Shown here piece by piece: positions 30,390 through 45,350 of a stretch of DNA of 64,000 bases; position 1 is the first letter of the stretch, and the number at the start of each line of letters is the position of its first letter. Both the position numbers and the translations under genes were made by a program. The notes beneath the pieces were generated by a model that did no database searches, had not been told where the DNA came from, and was given only the letters and a program-made list of their open reading frames with translations. Source of the DNA: Urechis unicinctus (lineage: Eukaryota; Annelida; Polychaeta; Xenopneusta; Urechidae); contig CM067343.1 in the NCBI GenBank assembly GCA_034190875.2, forward strand, positions 63,753,476 to 63,817,475, read 5' to 3'.

Positions 30390-31669
30390 TTAAGTTTGTC
30401 AACCAGGGGTGGCCAAGCGTGAAAGATCTCATCCCAAACCAATGTAGACCTTACTGGTGTGTCAGAGATGAACTGTACGTGTCAGAAGGTTTGGTGCTAA
30501 GAGGCGAGAGAGTAGTTGTTCCTGTGTCGATGAGAACTGCAATGTTGCAGCAAATTCACAGAAGCCACCTAGGTGTTGAAAAGTGTAAGAAAAGAGCTAA
30601 AGATATTTTCTTTTGGCCTGGGATGACAGCTGAAATCACCGAACTGTGTGAGAGATGCAGCGTGTGTGCTGAAACAAAGTGTAACAACAGGAAAGAACCA
30701 ATGATTACCAGTCAGATGCCGGACAGGCCGTGGCAGAAAGTAGCAACTGATATGTTCTATTTTGATGGAACAACGTATGTATTAGTTGCTGATTACTATT
30801 CCAAATTTGTGGAATTTGCGAAGCTGTCCCAAGATGCTACAAGTGCCAGTGTTATCAGATTTATGAAAGATCAGTTTGCTAGGTATGGCATACCAGAGCA
30901 AGTAGTATCCGACAATGGTCCACAGTATTCTTGTAAAGAATTCACTGATTTAGCCAAGCAATACGGGTTTGTGCATGTGACTTCATCGCCCTATTACTCG
31001 CAAAGTAATGGGTTCGCGGAAAGCCAGGTCAAAATTGTGAAAAGAATGCTGAAAAAGTGTCGCATTGATAAGAGCGATGTAGCACTAGCAGTGCTGGAGT
31101 GGCGCAACACGCCAATAGATGGGCTTCATGCGTCACCTGCGCAAATTCTGCAGAGTCGTAGGCTGCGTTCAACAGTGCCGACTACATCGAAACAGCTTCG
31201 ACCAAAACCCATTATGGTCAAGCTCACTACTGCTCTGGAAGAGAAGGCAGCAAAGTATAAGGCTCAGTATGACAAAATGGCATTGTCCAAAGAACGAGAA
31301 CAACTGAGTCTAGGAGAGAGAGTGAGGATTAACACCTCAGAAGGCTGGTTACCAGCAAAGGTGACCAAAGTAGGGCCTGAGCCTAGGTCATATGTTGTTG
31401 CTAGGAATGGGCATGAGTACCGTAGAAATCGAAAAGATCTGCATACAACTATAGATCAAAGTGTAACGAGTGCAAGCGTGCCTGAAAAGGTGTTTGACAA
31501 AGGTGTAGAAAGTACTCAGCTAGAAACACCTGATGTGGCTAAAAAGAGTGAAAATCAAACTGTGCCAACAACTGAAAAACATGGTAATGCTGAACCAAGC
31601 CAGCCTGATGGTTCAAAGGTGTTTACTCGGAGTGGTAGAGAGGTGATCAAACCTCAGCGTTTCAGATAA
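30371..31669 (+). pseudogene. Gypsy integrase segment
   Basis: Has the zinc-binding HRSHLGVEKC...CSVCAETKC module. A DDE core follows: ATDMF, SDNGPQYS and NGFAESQVK supply the D, D and E. A C-terminal basic domain comes next, ending about 145 bp before the 3' LTR. It would insert element DNA, making the 5-bp target duplication seen here. The segment is open throughout, but its start depends on a frame change from RNase H. Confidence 0.87.
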
Positions 31670-31813
31670 GATGTCGATGAATATCCTGTTAAAGATTTAA
31701 AGTGATTCAGTTGATTGTACATCAAGGAATGTATGTTTCAAGTGCTTAAGATTGTTTTAGTCAAGGTTGAGGTAGTTTCGGATTCTGAGATTTCCTGTCT
31801 TAAAAAAGGGAGA

Positions 31814-31910
31814 TCTTACGATATCCTTTGTGCACCCACCGGATGGAATGACCTTGACCTTGTAATAAAGTTGCTTCCTGTTTGACACATCATGGCGTTG
31901 GTTGTTTACA
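31814..31910 (+). repeat. 3' LTR (97 bp)
   Basis: Identical to the 5' LTR except for C in place of G at its second base. Followed by the target duplication CAACC. The purine tract AAAAAAGGGAGA upstream is the likely plus-strand primer. Confidence 0.93.
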
Positions 31911-31915
31911 CAACC

Positions 31916-32262
31916 TTTGCATCTGGGTGAAAGTGATGTTATAAACTTTATGGCAGCCTGTCGAGTAAGAAAGCGACCTGCCCGGCAGTATCCTCCGAAT
32001 TGGACTTCCCTTGTAGACATAAAGTATGCCATTCGTTACTGTCGTTTCAAAGGCACCGCTGTGCCCTGCGCTACCTCCTGCAGCCGAGCCTGACGACCTG
32101 ACTTACAGGCTCCAGGAGATTTTGCAACTGCAAAGACACATTCAGAGCAAGAGGGTCAAAAGTGAAGCTCCTTACAATGGCGCCCCCTTCTCGGGTAGCC
32201 TTGGTATGAGTGTGGCTTGTGGACCATCTCAACCATCGTTGCAGCACTTACAGTCATAGGGC
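31916..32262. other. Flank between Gypsy element and MITE
   Basis: No recognised gene. If the Gypsy element and one target copy are removed, an open frame of about 86 codons crosses the insertion point (about 27610-27699 joined to 31916-32095). I do not recognise the peptide, and it may be chance. Confidence 0.3.
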
Positions 32263-32840
32263 TTAAAGAGACTGTTCAGCCCCATATAAGGAAAGTGGTT
32301 GCCTAGCAAGCTGCTTGGTAACAGCACCTTGGAAACCAAAAATGTTACATTTTCAGACTTTCAGTCGCTACGCGGCGCTGTGGTCTCAGAAAAAAGATCC
32401 TTGCTTCGACAGTCGCCATTTATGTTGTCGGACATTATCCTTCCTGCTTGTCGGTCTAATGTGTGCACAATTATGCCCACAACTTGAATGAGTGAAGATT
32501 TTATGAAATCTACATTATGTAACTAAAGCGGAAGAATACACATCGTTAGCGAGGTAAATTCAGAGCGCGTTATGATTTACAGCTAACATTCGTGTGGTTC
32601 ATGGTGTTAGGGAGGCACCGTTATCGATGGAACGACATAACTGAATAAAACAGATCTCCACAGTATATCATGAACATTTCCAGTCAAATAATAATGTTAA
32701 AAACTTATCAACATAACTTCCATCATGTAAACTCAGCGGCACAAATTAGAAGATGTCATTACTTATTCTGCGTTAATCGTAGTAATGTAATAACGAAATG
32801 ATCCCTGATTGCCTTATATGTGGCTGAACAGTCTCTTTAA
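32263..32840. mobile_element. TTAA-flanked MITE, intact copy
   Basis: Left end TTAAAGAGACTGTTCAGCC and right end GGCTGAACAGTCTCTTTAA form a 29-bp inverted repeat with one mismatch, reaching TATAAGG/CCTTATA. TTAA lies at both tips, as for piggyBac- or Kolobok-type targets. Length 578 bp, non-coding. Related copies: 13329-13881 and about 59300-59620. Confidence 0.88.
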
Positions 32841-33204
32841 GATAACGACCGTAGCCTGTGGCATTCTCTTGGTGGCTTAGATTATCAACCGCAGGCATTT
32901 GATCAAGGCCAAGAAGCACGACGAGGTCAGAGTCCTGGTTGACAGCAATCTGTACACGATCACAAGCCATATTTCTACCGCGGTCACTTGCGGGCAGATC
33001 TCAGACAGATTCTTAACAATGTATCTAGGAACCGTTAGATGATGAAAAAGATCTGCACTGGTGCACACAAATCACATGCCGCTTTGATGCCGAACGCCGG
33101 GGTCTAACGATCAGACAAACCCCTACTGGGTAGCTGGCACTGGTTGACGACTGTATGAGGAGCCACGAACTGGCCCCCCTCCTCTTCTTGTTGTCCTCTT
33201 CTTT
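32841..33204. other. No gene recognised
   Basis: Short open frames on the minus strand only, without family resemblance. Confidence 0.35.
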
Positions 33205-33393
33205 ATGATTTGGCGGTCGATGGGTCTTCACTCCCGTGAAGGAGACTTACTGGTGATGATTTGGCGGTCGATGGGTCTTCACTCCCGGGAAGGAGACTTA
33301 CTGGTGATGATTTGGCGGTCGATGGGTCTTCACTCCCGGGAAGGAGGCTTACTGGTGAAGCTTCGGCGGTCTGTGGGTCTCTTGGAGCAGGGG
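33205..33393. repeat. 51-bp minisatellite
   Basis: Units start at 33205, 33256 and 33307 with core TTTGGCGGTCGATGGGTCTT, followed by a degenerate fourth unit. Since 51 is a multiple of three, frames stay open on both strands (for example LLPGSEDPSTAKSSPVS on minus). No gene evidence. Confidence 0.88.
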
Positions 33394-34484
33394 GCTGGAG
33401 AGCTCTCTCGGAGGCAGAGAGGAGACTAGGGAGCACAGGTCACCTTCCCGTTCATCTGACGATATAGGGTCCTGCGTCCCTTTTTACACAGATATCTCTG
33501 GCCCGGAGGCTGCCTGCCTCAGGGCGAATACATTACGCAATAAGAAGGGGTGCTCAAAGTTCTACATAACTGTACTAATACATAGCATATCCGGCATCAA
33601 AGCATCCCTGCCCTGAATCCCTGGCCCAGATGGGCGAGTCCATTGACTGTGCCTACTAAGGGCCGGGGAGGGTCAGGATGTCCCTTTTCTCTTTAGGAGG
33701 GAGATAACATGGCTCTCTGGCCTGTGAAGTACCGGTGTGTGCCGCGGGACTCGTTTTTCGTTTGATCAAACGAGAAACGAAAAACGAATCGGTTTGGTGT
33801 TATCCGTCTTTCGTTGTCGCACAAGAAAAACGGTTTACGGTTTAGCCCTTGGTTTTTCGTTTTTAGTTCGGTATATACACGGACTCTTATCAATATTATA
33901 GCGGGGCTGTATGTGGAGATGTAACTAAATCGCCGCTATTGTCACGTAGAACGATTTCTACGTTTGTTACTTGTATTTGCGAATGAAAGATCCATGCAAG
34001 GCACCGAATAACGGAAATAGACCTTTAAATTTGGAAAGGAAGACCTATATGAATGACAGGGAGTATCAGATGATAACATCTTCACCTCTGCGATCTTATC
34101 ACAATAATATCAGGTGTTCTATAGTGCATTACCATGACCTACGCTATCTAAAAGTTTTATCGGCCCTCGATATAGAAATAGATAATTCAGTGCAGGGCCC
34201 TGCATGATCGGACGAACCATTAGGCAATCTACTCTATTTATTGCATAACGGGCAGCCCATAATTAAGTCAGAGATACGGGTGACGGGTTGGTGTTGGTTC
34301 TAGACCGCGAATCTGCTGGCCAGACAGGTATCAGCTTATGAAGGGGTGTCTTGTATATTTATCGATAAATACCCCGCAATTTAACTTGTCCAATACATTT
34401 GCTGGACTTTCTGCAACCAAACTACTCTCTCAGCCTGGTAATATCGCCCACTTCAACGTGTCTCGTAGGACTCTCCGAGAAGCC
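33394..34484. other. Upstream region of spermidine synthase
   Basis: No exon found. It contains a strong inverted repeat at 33751-33786 (TCGTTTTTCGTTT and its complement) and the palindrome at 34356-34371 close to the spermidine synthase start. Confidence 0.4.
34356..34371. promoter_or_regulatory. Perfect palindrome with TATCGATA-like core
   Basis: TATTTATCGATAAATA is its own reverse complement and lies about 115 bp upstream of the spermidine synthase ATG. Its centre, TTATCGATAA, resembles the TATCGATA element bound by DREF-type factors in insects. A regulatory role here is inferred from position only. Confidence 0.3.
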
Positions 34485-38175
<3,691 letters not shown>

Positions 38176-38754
38176 ATTTGACTACATTACCTCTATGTTC
38201 AGTGATGTATGTTACAATTCCGGCCAGAATAGGATCAATGCATAACATCTTCAACAGTCAACTGTTTTTCTGTCTAGTCCTTTGTTTATTCATCATAAGG
38301 GTTGTCTGTAAAAGAATTATTTTAAAGCTGTTTACCTCACTTTTAGTTAGTGAAAATAAATCATATGGGTATTTTATACTAAATGACTTGTTTGGTGGTA
38401 ACATTATCATATGCAGTACAATAAGTGACTTGATGAAGTATTGTTGTGTCACAATTCAACCATGTAAATATGTTGGCGTGCGATGCACCAAAAACCAAAT
38501 GCGAGTGCTTGTCTTGATTGGTCACTATTGGGTAAATGTTAATAGCCATGCATATCAAACATTTCAATTGTTTTGTATCATCGGACTAATATATAGCGTG
38601 CAAGTGGTCTGGTGCTTATAGCGAATGGTATCGTTTGGACTATTTGGCTCTTAATTTGGCTTTCCTCACATAACAATTTTGACTAATTCTTAACAGGACC
38701 TTCAAGAGGACTACTTAATTGGAACCCTGCAACAAAGTCCAGCTTAATGGAACT

Positions 38755-39072
38755 TGTAAACACAACAAGTAGGTTCAACAAGGCAGCTATTTTATTTCAA
38801 ATGGTTCAAGATTCAAAAAGCAACAGAAGTGACCTGGCTAAAGTTGAAAGTCATCCAAAACAAACTCACCAAATGAACAACTAAAACTGTATACAGCATA
38901 TGCAGAATAATCAATATTATAAACACACTGAGGTAGAACATTCATATGAAAGTGAATAAACCAATAATTACCAGCAATACACTAAAAACCTACCAGCCAC
39001 CATACACTGCCCGAGTTGGGCTTGCGATCTAGTATGGGAAGGGCAACGGGGAGAGAACTGGCTTGTGTCACA
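38755..39072 (-). repeat. Candidate LTR of a decayed minus-strand Gypsy element
   Basis: On the minus strand it begins TGTGACACAAGCCAG after the purine run GGGGGCAG and ends CTTGTTGTGTTTACA, with AATAAA about 40 bp before the end. TG/CA ends, polypurine tract and poly(A) signal fit a 318-bp 3' LTR. A minus-strand Gypsy RT remnant lies 1.5 kb upstream on that strand. No matching 5' LTR is in the window. Confidence 0.45.
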
Positions 39073-39299
39073 CTGCCCCCGACTAACCAAGTGTTTGGCC
39101 CAAACACCCACAAGCATGAAACATTTACAACAGAAGTCATACACTACTTAACCCAACAAATCCTCTTGAAGCCAGGCTGACAGCCTTATCGGTGACAACT
39201 AATTCTTCCATTCATGGTGTAGGCCTGCACTCTCAGATCAAAAACAGCCTGTTTCCACTACTATTTCCACCTGTCCCATTGCTATCTGATTTGAATCCT

Positions 39300-39950
39300 A
39301 GCCGAGGGGGCATTTCCGTATTTCCATCTACCACATCCAAGTCATCCTCTCTGTCACAAATGGGACCAGACCTGTTCATGCCTGAATGTGATCAAACTGG
39401 TTGACACACAACTGACAGCATGACTTGGGAAGTAGGTGGGCTGGCGGGCTGTGGTACATAAGAATAGTGGTGCCTGGCTGAACTGGTGTATGGTAACTGT
39501 CCTGACTAAAGCCTGTCCTTGGTGGAGTGCATACCTGACCGTTACCCAATCTTGCCCCTCCTTCAACACATCAGTTGTATTGCCAAGCCCCAAAATACCC
39601 AGGATTGCCCCATGGCATAGCTGGGCGACCTGCCCATGCTAATGGATATCCATGGAGAGGGTACTTTGGAGGCGAGTTAGGGGAGAAGACACCAGGTTTA
39701 TCTGACATATAAGCACTGTGGTGGTGGGGACCACCCATACCACCAAGTTTACAATGAGGACAGTCTATGTTTCCCGGGGCTTGTGACATTGTATTTTTTG
39801 GCGCACCTCCATCATGAGATGGACCAGTAGTGGCTATTTGGGCAGAACTATTCCGGTCACTCGTTGTGAAGTAAGATTTGACACAGAATGATACAGTGAT
39901 TGTGTAACTGACGAATCGCACACACTGGGTATCAGATTAGAACAAACCAA
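39300..39950 (-). other. Pro/Gly-rich open frames, possible element remnant
   Basis: Two overlapping minus-strand frames. One contains IDCPHCKLGG and a proline-rich GYPLAWAGRPAMPWGNPG stretch, which continues past a frame change. Lying between a candidate LTR and Gypsy RT fragments on the same strand, it may be part of that element, but I recognise no domain. Confidence 0.3.
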
Positions 39951-40589
39951 AAAGAGAAAAGGGAAAGCAATTGTACCAGCTATATGGCGCTAAAGGGAGC
40001 CTTGGTAAAATGCCAAACACACAGTGCGCCATCAAACCGGGTAGCAAACCAGGTCTTAACCCCTAGTCCGATATACTCCCTCTTCACCACCACCCCTCTC
40101 CCCTGTCCCATGTGGGTCTAGGGGTAGAATAGACCTGTATGTCGTAAGAGGCAACTTATAGGGGCACTCGGTTTGCCGTTCGTGTTGATGGAAGATGGGA
40201 TCCTGGTGTTAGGGTAAAGCGGTCCTAGAGAGGTCTGTAACACCCCACTTTAGCCAGGCGAGAGGCTGGAATGGCCTGGTCCAGTCAAAGATCTGGCGGT
40301 GACCAGCCTCGCCATGATTTTTGCATTTTCACCTTTTTCTCCCACCTGTTACGCTGGTATGCATTGTTGGCCTGAAGAAGGCTCTACATAATAAGAAATA
40401 TAAAATAAGTAACAATTTCCACCAAATCAACTCTCGAGTTATAGTGGTAGTCAAGGTAGAAGATCATGTATTGCTGGCTTCCCACCCCAAACAGGTCTCA
40501 CCCTACTTTATCCCAAGAACGTGGTGGATTTTCATAGGGCAGCTTTCGATCTCTGGCCTACCATTACTATATTTCCCCGCATACTTCAC
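39951..40589. other. No gene recognised
   Basis: Contains a stretch around 40108-40300 (GGGTCTAGGGGTAGAATAGA and following) that looks like dispersed repeat consensus. No coding evidence. Confidence 0.3.
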
Positions 40590-41400
40590 CGTGTGACGGC
40601 GGTTTTTATTGACCCGTTCCAGACCATTACAATGGGTCGCTCACCCTGCCACGATGTGATGTGTGGATTTTATTTTCCATCTCGGGACGTATATGGACAG
40701 ATGGCAACATGTTGTCGCCCGGTGATTCACCTCCACCTGCCAATAGCCGCTGGCCAAATCAATCGTGGAAAAGAGATTCATCTATCCTAGGAATTGGATA
40801 GCTGTTCTTTATTGTGACGGCATTCAGTTTCCTATAATCAAAACAGAATTTGACTAGCCCATCTTTCTTGCGTACCAGTAGAACTGGTGAAGCCCAGGGA
40901 CTGCCAGAGGGCTCAGTAATGCCTAAGTCTGCCATGCGCTTGGCTTCTGCTTCTACGTCAGGTCTCAAAGCCATGAGGACCCGCCTAGGGTGCTGTTTGA
41001 GTGGGGCTGCATCATCAGTTTTTATTTTGTGTCGTACCAAGTCTGTACGACCAAGGTCTGACTGCGACTGGGCAAATGTACCCTGGAACTGGTCTAGCAA
41101 CTTATGGACCTCGTCCTGCTGTTCACTACTAAGTCTATCAAAAGTATCCTTCCAAAGATCATTTAGATGATCTGGAAGCAATGACTCCTTCCCCCAGTGG
41201 TTGTGACACGTGATCATCTTGGCCTTCGGTGTATACCAATGAACTAGAAACACCCTCAATAACATCACAGCTTGCCACGTTTGTCCCTTCACAAAGAGTA
41301 ATGGAAGTGTTGTTAACATTAATTACCCTTAGAGGAACCACACCCCACAAATTGGGTCTACCACAGCCCTGGCCACCAAAATTTCACTTGTTTGGTTTAA
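40590..41400 (-). pseudogene. Gypsy reverse transcriptase, N-terminal fragment
   Basis: Minus-strand frame from about 41319 with the pre-RT linker ([30 protein letters not shown]). The first RT motifs follow: [28 protein letters not shown] and [12 protein letters not shown]. After a stop near 40759 the next motif (DLASGYWQVEV) continues in another frame to about 40690 and then fades. The catalytic centre and everything downstream are gone. It differs from both full Gypsy copies in the window. Confidence 0.85.
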
Positions 41401-41461
41401 CAGTGTTTGTCTATTGTCTTTGATTCGTATGAGAGTGACGTGGGGTACAATATCATGCTCA

Positions 41462-41805
41462 CCTTAGTCGAGTCCAAAAGTGTAGATAACATCAATTAGG
41501 TTCTTGCAGTCAGGGGTTCCTGAAATGATGCCACGAATATTTTCTTGGAATACTGGGGATGCAGAATATATGCAGAGGTATATAAGCATGTTTCTGAAAA
41601 GTCCCAGGTGAGTACTGAATGTTGTGGTGTAGCGAGATACTGTAAATAGTTCCAGCTGATGCCGATGGTATCTTGATTTAAAGTCCAGTTTGCTAAAAAC
41701 TTTGGCATGACGTTCCTGTTGCATTGTACGACTGGCTTCCCTCATATCAAAATTATGTCCAATAGATTCCGGATCGTTCTTGGGTGGAGTGACTATGGAT
41801 GACAC
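41462..41805 (-). pseudogene. Second Gypsy RT fragment, catalytic motif lost
   Basis: Minus-strand frame containing VFSKLDFKSRYHRHQLEL, SRYTTTFSTHLGLFR and SASPVFQENIRG, in RT order. Where the YxDD motif belongs it reads NLIDVIYTFG, so one catalytic Asp is missing. It lies upstream (in minus orientation) of the other RT fragment yet covers a later part of the domain, so it is a separate insertion from a different Gypsy lineage. Confidence 0.75.
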
Positions 41806-43734
<1,929 letters not shown>

Positions 43735-45317
43735 TCATTTTCCTAAAAACTCCGCTTTGAGTTCTCGTCTCAGTATTTTCCCACTGGCAGATTTGGGAAT
43801 TTCGACTCTGAATTCCACACCACCAGCCAGCCTCTTGTATGGCGACACTTTCTCTGTCAAAAAGCAGCGGAATTACATTTTCATACAAAACCTTTATCTC
43901 TCAGCTCGTTTCATAAATGTCCTTTGCCATTCATGCCAGGCATGTTTTGTAAGTTAGGATGATTGAAAAACAACCTAAGTGGTTAAATTCTGAGTAACAA
44001 AAAATGGTACTTACGATTTGCATACCCAGGATACAAAACTATATAAATTGTAACATTTATCAAAGCACTGTTATCCTCATAAAATAATCAGATTACAGAT
44101 TAAACAACCTCACCTTCTATAAAGCTTTTGACCTCCTTTTCTGATGCTGTCTGTCCTGCTTTTACCACTATATATGCTCGTGGAAGTTCACCTGCTCTCT
44201 CGTCTGGTATAGCTATAACAGCAGCATCTTGAACGGCAGGATGTGTCACGAGAAGTGCTTCTAATTCAGCGGGTGCAACCTAAAAGAAAACCGCTTTTCT
44301 TAATTCAGGAATTCAATGTTGGATACGGCGAATTCAAGGTGTTTGCTTGAATGCCGAAAAAACCGAAGCAAGATTTTTTAAAAATGGCTACCATATACGA
44401 AGCAATGACAAATTTCAATGTATAAATGGCTATAAATAAACACCCACCTGTAAACCTTTTACTTTAATGAGCTCCTTTAATCTGTCAGATATAGTCATAT
44501 GTCCTGATTCTTCATAGAACCCTATGTCTCCTAAATGGTTCATGCAAATCAATCGATAAATACAAGGATAACAAATGAACCATGCAGCTCTTAATGCATC
44601 ATATGCCATAACACATAAACCTATTTGATCTAAATCACGTATGTATGGGTGTATCAAAATTAATAATGTAGATAATATTGTATTGTTCCACCTGTATGCA
44701 ACCATCCATCTTTGATTGTCTCCTGTGTGGCCTTATCATTGTTGAAGTAGCCTTTCATCATCTGCGGTCCCCTGATTAGGATTTCTCCTTCTTCGTTGGG
44801 ACCCAATGTCTCTCCTGTGGTAATATCCACTACCTGCTCACAGTGTGTAAGGCATTAACATAGGGCAATAAAAAAGCCATAAATCTGACAAGCTCCAGTG
44901 TAGTTACCGCATCACACCGATGATCCCATTATGTTGTTCGGTAGAAATAGCCGATTCCATTTATTTTTATACACATTATTGAATTACAATCTTACTTTGA
45001 AGTCAGTGTTGTGTACTGCAACTCCAACAGTGTCATGCCGTAAGTCTTCAATTGGGTTGACGTGGGTCACTGGGCTCATTTCCGTCAGGCCATAACCTTA
45101 ACAATATTAGGATAAGCTCTTATTGATACCGTATGTAGATATTTAGAGTGAGCACAATTAGAGCTATGTTATCGATTTGCAGGCATTTAATATCTAATCA
45201 TATCTTCGTGGGGATTGATGAAGATGATTTCAATGATAACACTCAGCACTTGGTGTCTTTATCAACTTGGGACCAACCGAATGTAAATGTACATTGATTA
45301 TTCAGGAGTTGACAACC

Positions 45318-45350
<33 letters not shown>

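Larger units (their letters stand above)
27700..31910 (+). mobile_element. Ty3/Gypsy retrotransposon with 97-bp LTRs
   Basis: Two LTRs (27700-27796 and 31814-31910) differ at a single base near the 5' edge and are flanked by the 5-bp target duplication CAACC (27695-27699, 31911-31915). TGGTGTCAGAAGT directly after the 5' LTR resembles a tRNA-Leu primer-binding site. The purine run AAAAAAGGGAGA precedes the 3' LTR. Gag, protease, reverse transcriptase, RNase H and integrase follow in Gypsy order, but the protease-RT linker is missing and the pol frame changes several times. The near-identical LTRs indicate a recent insertion, so this copy was probably mobilised in trans or broken after insertion. 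Confidence 0.95.

Noticed and set aside
33203..33436. Repeat peptide LLPGSEDPSTAKSSPVS on minus
   Set aside because: 51-bp minisatellite with a period divisible by three; no gene context.
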